Shown here: piece by piece, positions 1 to 6,764 of the stretch
How positions within the stretch are numbered: the stretch's first letter is position 1
Layout: each line of letters starts with the position of its first letter
Origin: CAYJAD01 sp964370015
Lineage (GTDB): Bacteria; Desulfobacterota; Desulfovibrionia; Desulfovibrionales; Desulfovibrionaceae
Direction: 5' to 3'
Assembly: GCA_964370015.1 (NCBI GenBank)
Contig: CAYJHD010000052.1
Location: 1-14,367 of the forward strand
DNA length: 14,367 nt
The notes under the pieces: model-generated
What the model was told of the DNA's origin: nothing
Seen by the model: the letters and a program-made list of their open reading frames with translations, nothing else
Databases searched by the model: none
Program-made: the position numbers and the translations under genes

Positions 1-11
1 AAGCTTTTTAG

Positions 12-40
12 AACCTCCCGCCTAGCGGGAGGTTTTCTTT
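12..40 (+). terminator. Rho-independent terminator for an upstream plus-strand gene
   Basis: A perfect 10-bp stem (AACCTCCCGC, 12-21, pairing with GCGGGAGGTT, 25-34) has a 3-base CTA loop and runs into a T-rich tract (TTTTCTTTT). The T tract is on the plus strand, so it most likely ends a plus-strand gene lying left of the window. On the minus strand the stem is followed only by CTAAAAAG, so it is a weak terminator in that direction. Confidence 0.8.
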
Positions 41-45
41 TCCAC

Positions 46-80
46 AAAAAAAGCCCATGCTGTGATGCATGGGCTTTTTT
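46..80. terminator. Bidirectional terminator closing the phn operon
   Basis: A perfect 8-bp stem (GCCCATGC, 53-60; GCATGGGC, 67-74) with a 6-base loop is flanked by seven A on the left and six T on the right. It therefore works in either direction. It lies 12 bases past the phnE2 stop codon, so on the minus strand it ends the phnD-phnC-phnE1-phnE2 transcript. Confidence 0.85.
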
Positions 81-91
81 AGGGAATAGAT

Positions 92-889
92 TTAGATAAC
101 TCGTTTACGTATTTGCGTTACAATGATTTCCGCCAAAATAACAATGGCAAAGATGCAAAGCAAAATAAGCGACACGCGTGTCCATTGAAAAAGGTTTAAC
201 GCCGTATCTAGCGCAACGCCTATGCCTCCGGCGCCCACAAGGCCAATGACGGAGGATTCACGCACATTGATATCCCATCTAAACAGAGCAATACTCCAAA
301 AAGCTGGGGATACTTGCGGCCAATAGGCTTTTGTAAAAATACTTATCCAGGGAGCTCCGGTGGCGCGTATGGCTTCCACAGGGCCTTCATGAATTTCTTC
401 AAGGGCTTCACCAAAAAGCTTGCCAACAAAACCAATGGAACGCACAGCAATGGTGATAACACCTGCCAAAGTGCCTGGGCCAAAAATTGCCACAAAAAGC
501 ATGGCCCAAACAAGGGAGTTCACCGAGCGAGAAGAAACCAAAATAAAGGTTGCAAGCATATTCAGCGCAGGCATTTTGCACACATTGCGAGCTGCCATGA
601 TGCCCACAGGTAAGGAAATGACAAGGGTGAGCATGGTACCAAGGCTTGCAATGTGTAAGGTTTCTATCAAAACCGTGTGCACACCTTCGCCATAAAAACC
701 ATAATCCACAGGCACCATACGCTGGAATAAGTCAGCAACCTGTGTGGGCGCATCTGCTAAAAACTCAGGGATAATTTGCACACTTCCAAACGACCACGCA
801 ATAAGCATGCCCGCACAAAGCAGCACGGCAAAGCGTGCCAAGCGTTCTTTAGGGCTAAAACGCGCCCATTCACGATCAGCAACATTCAT
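92..889 (-). CDS. phnE: Phosphonate-type ABC transporter permease, second subunit
   Basis: This 265-residue inner-membrane permease is of the PhnE type. It would pair with the upstream PhnE1 to form the channel for phosphonate, phosphite or a related phosphorus oxyanion. It has a membrane segment near residues 20-36 and a cluster of hydrophobic helices from about 72 to 260. The EAA loop that docks on the ATPase runs from E172 to Q192 (EAIRATGA through PQ). The family glycine-rich GLVGAGGIG stretch follows near the C terminus. Its ATG overlaps the phnE1 stop (ATGA), which indicates translational coupling, and a GAGG ribosome-binding site lies 8 bases upstream. It is the last gene before the terminator at 46-80. 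PhnE assignment is firm at family level. The substrate cannot be read from the permease. Confidence 0.9.
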   Translation of the reverse strand: MNVADREWARFSPKERLARFAVLLCAGMLIAWSFGSVQIIPEFLADAPTQVADLFQRMVPVDYGFYGEGVHTVLIETLHIASLGTMLTLVISLPVGIMAARNVCKMPALNMLATFILVSSRSVNSLVWAMLFVAIFGPGTLAGVITIAVRSIGFVGKLFGEALEEIHEGPVEAIRATGAPWISIFTKAYWPQVSPAFWSIALFRWDINVRESSVIGLVGAGGIGVALDTALNLFQWTRVSLILLCIFAIVILAEIIVTQIRKRVI

Positions 890-1674
890 CGAAAAATCCT
901 CTTTACCTGTTGAGCCAGTAATTCACTTATCATTACAAGCGCAATGATGGCCAATAAAATGGCTGATACAAAATCATAGTCGTAGCGTTGGAAGGCCGCA
1001 GATAAAGTGCCACCAATACCACCTGCACCCACAATACCAATCATGGTGGAGTTACGTAAGTTCACGTCCGTTTGATAGGTGGCAAAGCCAATGAAACGAT
1101 TTAGCACTTGTGGTAATACGGCGTAAATAAGCACAGATAGAAAGGGTGCACCCACAGCGCGCATGGCTTCCACGGGCTTTAAAGAAATTTCTTCAATGGC
1201 CTCGGCAAAGAGCTTGCCGATGAAGCCAATGGAGGCAAAAATAAGCGTTAAAATACCCGCCAAAGGCCCAAAGCCCACCGCCTTTACAAAAAGGATTGCA
1301 AAAATTACAGGGTGGAAAGAACGGCATATGGCAATGAATCCGCGACTTACCCATGTGAGCCACGTGGGCATAAGGTTACGCGCGGCGGTAAGCCCCACAA
1401 AAATGGAGATAATAATGCCAAAAAAAGAAGAAATGATGGCAACTTGTAAGCTTTCAAGCAAGTTAGAAAGCATGAGCTCCCAACGAGCAAAGCTTGGGGG
1501 AATCATGGCACCCAAAAAGCGTTGCGCATTGTCCATACCGGCCACCACGCGCTCATACGAAATTTCCAACGATTGCACGGCCCAAACACAATAAAGGAAA
1601 GCCACGCAATAGCCCAAACGCGCCCAATAATTTGGCTTAAAGGGAGCTGGGCGTTGTGCAGGGTTATTTGTCAT
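886..1674 (-). CDS. phnE: Phosphonate-type ABC transporter permease, first subunit
   Basis: This 262-residue integral membrane permease is paralogous to the next gene. It has an N-terminal helix (about 20-36), a cluster of helices after residue 68, the EAA ATPase-docking loop at E169-Q189 (EAMRAVGA through PQ) and the same GIVGAGGIGG motif. An in-frame ATG at 1695 would add seven residues (MAGRIGL), but I chose the ATG at 1674. It has GGAGG 9 bases upstream, whereas 1695 has no Shine-Dalgarno, and it gives a compact 11-base overlap with phnC. Two unequal PhnE chains suggest a heterodimeric channel, a known arrangement in several phosphonate transporters. It acts with PhnC (ATPase) and PhnD (binding protein). 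Confidence 0.9.
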   Translation of the reverse strand: MTNNPAQRPAPFKPNYWARLGYCVAFLYCVWAVQSLEISYERVVAGMDNAQRFLGAMIPPSFARWELMLSNLLESLQVAIISSFFGIIISIFVGLTAARNLMPTWLTWVSRGFIAICRSFHPVIFAILFVKAVGFGPLAGILTLIFASIGFIGKLFAEAIEEISLKPVEAMRAVGAPFLSVLIYAVLPQVLNRFIGFATYQTDVNLRNSTMIGIVGAGGIGGTLSAAFQRYDYDFVSAILLAIIALVMISELLAQQVKRIFR

Positions 1675-2461
1675 TAAGCCAATCCTCCCCGCCATAAATT
1701 TCTTTCAAGTGGTCATTCATGAGTGCTTCGGGCTTTCCGTCAAAGACCACATTTCCTTTGCTCATGCCCACAACGCGATCAGCAAAGCGACGTCCTAGAT
1801 TTACATCGTGGATATTGATAAGCACAGAAATATTATTAAGGGAAGCTACCTTACCAAGAAGTTCCATGATTTCAACGGATGTTTTGGGGTCAAGGGAAGA
1901 AGTGGGTTCATCGGCGAGCAAAATTTCGGGTTGTTGCATAACGGCGCGCGCAATGCCCACACGTTGGCGTTGACCGCCAGAAAGCTCATCGGCACGTGCC
2001 TGCGCAAAATCAATGAGGCCCACCATTTCCAAAATGTCATAGGCACGGTTAATATCTTCTTGTGGGAATTTACGCATCCATGCTTTGAAGGAAGAAAGAT
2101 AGCCCAAACGTCCGCAGAGTACATTTTCCATGACGCTCAATCGCTCCACAAGATTATACTCTTGGAACACCATGCCAATACGGCGACGCACGGCACGAAG
2201 CTCTGCTCCACGCACGGTACATAATTCAACCCCATTAAGTTTAATGCTCCCGGAGGTGGGTTCGATAAGTCTATTGATGCAGCGTAAAAGCGTGCTTTTT
2301 CCTGTGCCAGAAGGCCCAATGATGGCCGTGGTGCTTTGGCCTTCTATGGTGAGATTAATGTCTTTTAAAACGGCTTTGCCGCTCACATATTCTTTACGCA
2401 AGTGGCTAATAACGAGGGGGGCGTGAACTGAGGGTGTTCCTTGTACCGAACTTTGGGTCAT
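1664..2461 (-). CDS. phnC: Phosphonate-type ABC transporter ATP-binding protein
   Basis: This 265-residue ABC ATPase energises the PhnE1/PhnE2 permease pair from the cytoplasmic side. The visible motifs are Walker A G49-T57 (GPSGTGKST), Q-loop Q100, signature LSGGQ 160-164, Walker B ILLADE 180-185 and switch histidine H218 (NIHDV). The set is intact and in the usual order. An upstream in-frame ATG at 2503 was rejected because it lies inside the hairpin separating phnD from phnC. The ATG at 2461 has AAGGA about 10 bases upstream. The stop overlaps the phnE1 start. Family assignment is strong. PhnC is favoured over other ABC ATPases by its neighbours and its internal sequence. Confidence 0.92.
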   Translation of the reverse strand: MTQSSVQGTPSVHAPLVISHLRKEYVSGKAVLKDINLTIEGQSTTAIIGPSGTGKSTLLRCINRLIEPTSGSIKLNGVELCTVRGAELRAVRRRIGMVFQEYNLVERLSVMENVLCGRLGYLSSFKAWMRKFPQEDINRAYDILEMVGLIDFAQARADELSGGQRQRVGIARAVMQQPEILLADEPTSSLDPKTSVEIMELLGKVASLNNISVLINIHDVNLGRRFADRVVGMSKGNVVFDGKPEALMNDHLKEIYGGEDWLNDK

Positions 2462-2478
2462 GAGAATGTATTCCTTGT

Positions 2479-2514
2479 AAAAAGCAGTGGGCATCAAAGA
2501 CACCCACTGCTTTT
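2479..2514 (-). terminator. Intercistronic hairpin between phnD and phnC
   Basis: A perfect 12-bp stem (AAAAGCAGTGGG, 2480-2491, against CCCACTGCTTTT, 2503-2514) with an 11-base loop ends in five T on the minus strand, 20 bases after the phnD stop. It has the form of a leaky terminator or 3'-end stabiliser, often found after binding-protein genes to keep them more abundant than the ATPase and permease. It also argues against starting phnC at 2503. Confidence 0.75.
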
Positions 2515-2533
2515 AGTTTGATAAAGAGATGGC

Positions 2534-3559
2534 TTATTGGGCTTTAGCGGCTTTTTTAGCTTTGGCTTCAGCTTCTTTTTTTGCTACGGCTTCAAGGCCG
2601 GCTTGGTTGAAGCTTTCGCCGTTGGCGTCAGCGATATCACGAATGATAGCCCAGTCTTTTTGATATGTTACTGGGTAAAAACGGTCTGCACCGCCAAAAG
2701 TTTTCTGCATTTCTGGAGTAAAGCGATATTCATTAAAGGCTTTACGAATTTTTTCTACAAGCTCTGGCTTTAAGTCATGCGCATACCCAAAAGAAGATGT
2801 GGGGAAGGTTTCGCTTTCCCAAATAACAACCATATCATCGGGGTTTACACGACCAGCTTCCACCATGCGCTTGTATACGTCGCCGGCCACTGGGGCTGCG
2901 TCATAGTCGCCATAGGCAACGCCAAGAACGGATTGGTCATGCTTACCGGAGTAGACTACAGTGTAGTCTTTATCGGGGGTAATACCTAATTTGGGGAAAA
3001 GAGCACGCGGTGCAAGGTTGCCGGAGTTAGAAGAAGCAGAAGTGTGTGCTACACGCTTGCCTTTAAGGTCAGCAATAGTTTTGATGCCGCTTTTTTTGTT
3101 GGTGATAAGTAAAAGCTTATAGCCTTGAAAGCCTTCTTCGGTGCCTTTCACAGCAATGGGCACATAACCGGCAAGGTTTACACCATAGCAAGTAGGCCCA
3201 GTGGAGAATCCGGCAATGTGTAAACGGCCGGAACGCATGGCTTCCACTTCAGCAGCATTGGACTGAACGGTATAATAGATAACATCTTTACCGGTTACTT
3301 TTTTAAGGTAAGCTTGAAAATCTGCAAAGGCATCTTGATACACGGCAGGATCTTCCACAGGAGTGTATGTAAACACAAGAGTGCTTGGGTCTTTATACTT
3401 TTCAGGATTTTTAGGGCTATCAGCCACTAAGTCATTATTTTCGTCGCAGAAGGCAGCGTCAAGAGCACCGCGGCTGGTGCAGTCTTCAGCGGCAATAGAG
3501 GTTGATGCTACACCCATAAACAGGGCCATAATCATTAAACAAATCCATTTTTTACACAT
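2534..3559 (-). CDS. phnD: Periplasmic phosphonate/phosphite-type substrate-binding protein
   Basis: This 341-residue exported binding protein captures the substrate for the PhnC/PhnE1/PhnE2 importer. A signal peptide covers about residues 1-24 (charged MCKKW, hydrophobic core, cleavage near SIAA). There is no lipobox, so it should be free in the periplasm. PhnD-family landmarks are VQSNAAEVEAMRSGRLHIAGF (98-118), HTSASSNSGNLAPRAL (172-187), SGKHDQS (204-210) and GDYDAAPV (217-224), which line the anion pocket in the family. Between the signal and the domain is a short segment with C27, C38 and an Asp/Asn-rich stretch DENNDLVAD (39-47). The C terminus ends in a Lys/Ala/Glu-rich tail. GGGAGA lies just upstream of the ATG. 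Ligand (phosphonate, phosphite, hypophosphite or phosphate) is unresolved. Confidence 0.88.
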   Translation of the reverse strand: MCKKWICLMIMALFMGVASTSIAAEDCTSRGALDAAFCDENNDLVADSPKNPEKYKDPSTLVFTYTPVEDPAVYQDAFADFQAYLKKVTGKDVIYYTVQSNAAEVEAMRSGRLHIAGFSTGPTCYGVNLAGYVPIAVKGTEEGFQGYKLLLITNKKSGIKTIADLKGKRVAHTSASSNSGNLAPRALFPKLGITPDKDYTVVYSGKHDQSVLGVAYGDYDAAPVAGDVYKRMVEAGRVNPDDMVVIWESETFPTSSFGYAHDLKPELVEKIRKAFNEYRFTPEMQKTFGGADRFYPVTYQKDWAIIRDIADANGESFNQAGLEAVAKKEAEAKAKKAAKAQ

Positions 3560-3620
3560 AGAAATCTCCCTAAAACAAGTTCAATGTTGCAGAATTTTGT
3601 AGCCTTATTAAGCTAGGGCA

Positions 3621-3649
3621 CACATAGCAGAAGAAAATCAAATAGACAA
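3621..3649 (-). promoter_or_regulatory. Candidate promoter of the phn operon
   Basis: On the minus strand TTGTCT (3644-3649), a 17-base spacer and TATGTG (3621-3626) preceded by TGC form a weak sigma70-type promoter with an extended -10. It would give a leader of about 55 bases before phnD. No Pho-box-like direct repeats were seen near it. Confidence 0.3.
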
Positions 3650-3886
3650 GTTTTTGTATCAACGTCATATCAAATGCATAACAGAAGGCATACGCGTATA
3701 AAAAAAATAAAATTACAATAAGTTACACCTCTCAATAGAAGTAAGATAGATTAAAAACCTGTACTTATGAAAAGTACCTTTGAATAGCCCTGACAAATTT
3801 TATATTTTAAACAAAAGACCATACCTCCGTCACAATAGAATACAGCGGATGCCAGCACCCATTTGATTGATAGGAGGAAAAAACAC

Positions 3887-3918
3887 AAAAAAAGCCCCGT
3901 AAGAAAATCTTACAGAGC
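3887..3918 (-). terminator. Rho-independent terminator, minus strand
   Basis: Read on the minus strand, GCTCTGTAAGA pairs with TCTTACGGGGC (11 pairs, two of them G-T) around a TTT loop and is followed by seven T. The wobble pairs form only in the minus-strand transcript, which fixes the direction. It lies 328 bases beyond the dtxR-like stop codon, too far for a typical 3' end of that gene, so it may serve a separate short transcript. Confidence 0.75.
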
Positions 3919-3995
3919 GGTACATATTGGCATTTAAGAGATGCTACGCGTTTTACATTTTATTCTACTGATTTTGTTTAAGATAAAAACTCAAA
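3887..3995 (-). ncRNA. Candidate small RNA of about 110 nt
   Basis: An extended -10 element is visible on the minus strand at 4002-4011: TGATATATA overlapping TATAAT. It is preceded by a poor -35. It would start a transcript near 3995 that runs into the clear terminator at 3887-3918. No open reading frame of note lies between them. The hairpin at 4012-4045 probably ends the upstream MATE-dtxR transcript, which would make this an independent unit. This is inference from spacing of signals only; no known RNA family was recognised. Confidence 0.3.
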
Positions 3996-4011
3996 CAAGG
4001 CATTATATATC

Positions 4012-4045
4012 AAAAAGCACTCGCTGATATTTCGTCAGAGAGAGC
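4012..4045 (-). terminator. Probable terminator of the MATE-dtxR unit
   Basis: On the minus strand GCTCTCTCTGA and TCAGCGAGTGC form an 11-position stem with two mismatches and a 7-base loop, followed directly by TTTTT. It is weaker than the hairpin at 3887-3918 but better placed to end the transcript of the dtxR-like gene. Confidence 0.45.
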
Positions 4046-4198
4046 ACAAAAACGTCATTGTTATCGTAATAAATAAGCATTAATCAGGCTCCATGTAACT
4101 GGCTCTATACTCCACCCAATACCACAAGAAAGTGCTAGTGTTCCTTTTATCCCTTAAAAAATCCGCTGCAGTGCTTTTGTATGTCTTTTCAGGGTCAT

Positions 4199-4220
4199 AT
4201 ACAATAGGTTGATATTGTAT
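4199..4220. repeat. 8-bp inverted repeat downstream of the dtxR-like gene
   Basis: ATACAATA and TATTGTAT are perfect inverted arms separated by GGTTGA. The dyad lies 26 bases past the stop codon of the dtxR-like gene. It may be an RNA hairpin in the 3' region or a protein-binding site; no T tract follows. Confidence 0.5.
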
Positions 4221-4245
4221 AGACGATTTTCCTCTAAGTGGAAAA

Positions 4246-4749
4246 TTAGCCCTCTGCAAGCGATGAAGTTTTTTTCACCCCATGAACTTTTGTAAGGAGG
4301 AAGTCACGCTTTTCTTCATACAGCTCCGCCCAATCAAGTACTTCCGGTGAACAGTGTCGCACATACAAAGTAAACTTTTGTAATTGCATGAGCACATCTT
4401 CAGAAATGACGTGTTCCACCTCACAGGCCGTAGCGTTGGCTATTTCACTAGGAATATGTAAAATAGTTGTAAAAAAATCTTGCAAGACAATTTTACGATG
4501 CACCAATTTTTTTGCTACACTTTTACCTTTCTCCGTTAAATGTATGAGCTTATAAGGAGAATATGTAATATGGCCTAAGCGAGTAAGCGCGCGTAAAGCC
4601 GATGTCACCGACGATTTAGCCACCTTTGCCTCATGGGCAATATCACTGGCCCGGCAAGCACCGTTTTCATATTCTTGCTTAAAAATAATCGAAAGATAAT
4701 TTTCCAGTGCAGGAGAAAGTGTAGTTTTTTCTTGCTTTTCCAACATCAT
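4246..4749 (-). CDS. DtxR/MntR-family metal-dependent transcriptional repressor
   Basis: This 167-residue regulator has an N-terminal winged helix (about 12-75; ASDIAHEAKVAKSSVTSALRALTRLGHI is the helix-turn-helix) and a metal-binding/dimerisation domain (about 77-145). The SH3-like third domain of DtxR is absent, as in MntR. The primary-site motif is C109-x-x-E112-H113, and its cysteine matches the iron-type DtxR/IdeR pattern rather than MntR. H84 matches DtxR H79, but the ancillary positions E83 and H98 correspond to V88 and N105, and the DtxR M10/MntR D8 position is N17. Metal specificity is therefore uncertain. It follows the MATE gene by 6 bases, probably as one transcript, and no good ribosome-binding site is visible. 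It may control that pump or the iron genes nearby. Confidence 0.85.
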   Translation of the reverse strand: MMLEKQEKTTLSPALENYLSIIFKQEYENGACRASDIAHEAKVAKSSVTSALRALTRLGHITYSPYKLIHLTEKGKSVAKKLVHRKIVLQDFFTTILHIPSEIANATACEVEHVISEDVLMQLQKFTLYVRHCSPEVLDWAELYEEKRDFLLTKVHGVKKTSSLAEG

Positions 4750-4755
4750 TAAAAA

Positions 4756-6138
4756 TTAACACAAAGCCCTGCCCTGTGCAAGCCAAGCCTTAGAGTAAAA
4801 CTTCCATGACGTGTAAATACAAGCTGCTACGCTCCCTGCTGCCATGCCAACATAGACTCCCTCAGCCCCCCACAAAAACACAGACCCCAAGAGATAAGCC
4901 ACCGGCACAGTCACAAGCCATATATGTATACAAGAGGATATACAGGCTATGGTAGTCACCCCTGCACCGGAAAATACAGCTTGTTGCATCTGACTCAGCA
5001 CTTGAAAAGGGGCAACACTGCACGCAAAAAGAAGAAAAATACGACTTTGGCCAAGGGCCGCATCAAGCTGAACATCCTCCCCGGAAAAAAGCCTCATAAG
5101 TGATTCTTGAAACCCAAAGAGCACACTAGCGCCCACAATCATAGACAACGTGGCCCACAGCATGAACCTTCGGCCTAAAAGAACACAGCCCTGCTCATAT
5201 TTCGCCCCCAGCATATGACTGCAGCAAATGGTTAGTGCCATGCCCACCGCAGCAAAGGGAAATTGCAATATACCCATAATACGCGAGCCCAAAGTCATGC
5301 CCGCCACAATATGCGTTGTGCTTTCCCCTGTCGATACAGGCAAAGAGACAAGAAGTGCCATAAGAATAAATGATCCTACCTGTGAAGAAACTTGCCCAAG
5401 AGTAGCCGGCCCCCCAATGCGGAGCAAACGCACCCACCCCACACGCACCCAACGCCAAGGGGGACAGCTCCCCAAAAGATTATGGTACACAAGAAAAATA
5501 AAATTACTTATGGCACCCACAAGCCCCGAAGCAAAAGTTGACCATGCCACGCCTGTATAACCATAATCAGGAAAGCCCCATGCACCAAGCCCAAAACCTA
5601 CACTACCCACAGCATTGACCAGCGTAACAAAAATAAGCGTTATAAAAGGGAACCAAGCCAGCTTATGCGCACGAAAAATAGAATTCATAATAACCATGCT
5701 ATAAAAAAATGGAACATGGCAACAATAGGCTATGATGAAAGTTTGCAAAGGGATAGCAACTTCTGGATTTGGAGCAAAAACATCTAAGAAAAGCGGTGCC
5801 ATGCCTATACCTAAACAAGCTACAATACAGCCCACAGAAATGGCCAAACCCAAGGTGAGAAAAGCATAACGCCGCGCTCGAACAAGTCTAGCTGCGCCCA
5901 CAGCCTTGGATATGGTAATCATGCAGCCACTGCTCACCACAGAAGTCATGAGCATAAGTACCATAAAGACTTGCCCCACAAGCCCCAAGGCAGCCACTAT
6001 ATTTGAATCTAAGCGCGAAGCCACCCAAATATCCGTTATGGAAATGGACAAATGGCAAAGCATGAGCCCAAGTTGAGGAATTATGAGAGAAAAAATCTCA
6101 CCCAAAGTAGGCATTTTAGGAGAAGGGTCAAAAGGCAT
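4756..6138 (-). CDS. MATE-family multidrug/toxin efflux transporter
   Basis: This 460-residue inner-membrane antiporter has about twelve hydrophobic helices in two halves, the usual MATE size. The N-terminal IIPQLGLMLCHLSISITDIWVA region matches the family opening helix, and the two lobes are separated near the middle by a charged cytoplasmic loop (SCPPWRWVRVGWVRLLRIG). Family members export cationic drugs, flavins or siderophores using Na+ or H+; the substrate here is unknown. The frame is open up to a TTG at 6159, but I prefer the ATG at 6138. Neither has a strong Shine-Dalgarno. The heme-operon terminator ends about 38 bases upstream, so transcription needs a cryptic promoter or read-through. 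The pairing with a metal-type repressor suggests metal- or iron-linked expression. Confidence 0.85.
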   Translation of the reverse strand: MPFDPSPKMPTLGEIFSLIIPQLGLMLCHLSISITDIWVASRLDSNIVAALGLVGQVFMVLMLMTSVVSSGCMITISKAVGAARLVRARRYAFLTLGLAISVGCIVACLGIGMAPLFLDVFAPNPEVAIPLQTFIIAYCCHVPFFYSMVIMNSIFRAHKLAWFPFITLIFVTLVNAVGSVGFGLGAWGFPDYGYTGVAWSTFASGLVGAISNFIFLVYHNLLGSCPPWRWVRVGWVRLLRIGGPATLGQVSSQVGSFILMALLVSLPVSTGESTTHIVAGMTLGSRIMGILQFPFAAVGMALTICCSHMLGAKYEQGCVLLGRRFMLWATLSMIVGASVLFGFQESLMRLFSGEDVQLDAALGQSRIFLLFACSVAPFQVLSQMQQAVFSGAGVTTIACISSCIHIWLVTVPVAYLLGSVFLWGAEGVYVGMAAGSVAACIYTSWKFYSKAWLAQGRALC

Positions 6139-6175
6139 AGAAACTCGCAGGGCTAGCAATTATGAATACGATCAC

Positions 6176-6220
6176 AAAAAAATGTACCCCCTCACATAGA
6201 GAAAGTATGCAAGGGTGTAC
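6176..6220 (-). terminator. Strong terminator closing the heme/ECF operon
   Basis: On the minus strand the arms at 6206-6220 and 6184-6198 form a 15-position stem with one mismatch and two G-T pairs, a 7-base CTTTCTC loop and then A plus seven T. It starts 17 bases after the flavodoxin stop and separates the heme unit from the MATE-dtxR unit. Confidence 0.85.
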
Positions 6221-6236
6221 AATATGGAAGGGATAT

Positions 6237-6752
6237 TTATGCAGAAAGCTTAGCTATAAAAGCCTTGAACATCTCTTGCGCATTGGCGCAATCTTCTTCA
6301 TTGGGATGCTTTGCCGCTTCTTCAAGGCGTGCCTGTCGCTCCGGCGTCATAGGGTGAGGATTAGTTGACATTTTATTCATCATTTCTGTGATTTTTGGAT
6401 CCACTTTGCCCTGACAGATAAAGGAACCAAGCACAGTATTTCCACGCGCAGGCTCAATAAGCAAAGCTTCGCTCAGAACTATACACTCTTTGGCGTGATC
6501 GGAATCAGGATAGGCACCCAACGTACCAAAAAGTCCTACGTTGGCGTTGGAGATAGTTTCCATAAAGGCCTTACATTTAGCATCAGCCATGCCCTTATCT
6601 ACCCAGTATCCCACAGCCACAAAATCATAACTCGCTGTGGATGGAGCCTCTTCCACGGCAAAGATGTCACAGTTGGGCAGTACTGCGGCAATGGCCTCTC
6701 CTACTTTTTTTGTATTTCCTGTTCTTGAAGAATATACCACAAGCGTTTTCAT
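6237..6752 (-). CDS. Flavodoxin-family protein, likely redox partner in heme breakdown
   Basis: This 171-residue single-domain protein has a flavodoxin fold. The FMN phosphate loop is S8-T14 (SSRTGNT) after a beta strand (MKTLVVY). Later family landmarks are the GYWVDKGMAD turn (48-57) and LFGTLGAYPDSDHA (74-87), which contact the isoalloxazine region in this subgroup. It resembles the flavodoxin-like proteins linked to anaerobic tetrapyrrole metabolism, for example HmuF of Fusobacterium nucleatum, reported to act with the HmuW heme-opening enzyme; here that role is inferred from the neighbourhood. It is the last gene of the heme unit, 12 bases after the HutX-like gene, with GGAG upstream of the ATG. 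A general electron carrier remains possible. Confidence 0.85.
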   Translation of the reverse strand: MKTLVVYSSRTGNTKKVGEAIAAVLPNCDIFAVEEAPSTASYDFVAVGYWVDKGMADAKCKAFMETISNANVGLFGTLGAYPDSDHAKECIVLSEALLIEPARGNTVLGSFICQGKVDPKITEMMNKMSTNPHPMTPERQARLEEAAKHPNEEDCANAQEMFKAFIAKLSA

Positions 6753-6764
6753 ACTTTTCTCCTT

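Larger units (their letters stand above)
3560..4245. other. AT-rich intergenic region between the dtxR-like gene and phnD
   Basis: This stretch of nearly 690 bases has no convincing gene. It holds two minus-strand terminator-like hairpins (4012-4045 and 3887-3918), a possible small RNA between them, a candidate phn promoter (3621-3649), a small GTACTT-ATGAA-AAGTAC dyad (3761-3777) and an ATACAATA-N6-TATTGTAT dyad (4199-4220). A segment whose CCTCC (3824-3828) could pair with GGAGG (3873-3877) around a small inner hairpin may be structured, but matches no riboswitch class I recognise. Confidence 0.6.

Noticed and set aside
1163..1594. 143-codon plus-strand open frame opposite phnE1
   Set aside because: It is an antisense shadow of a well-supported permease gene, has no recognisable domain, and is rich in residues expected from the reverse of hydrophobic codons.
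1674..1695. Upstream ATG for phnE1 at 1695
   Set aside because: No Shine-Dalgarno there; the ATG at 1674 has GGAGG at good spacing.
3824..3877. Possible riboswitch-like fold with CCTCC/GGAGG closing pair
   Set aside because: Only a 5-bp closing stem and one small inner hairpin are visible, it lies about 265 bases before phnD, and it matches no class I know.
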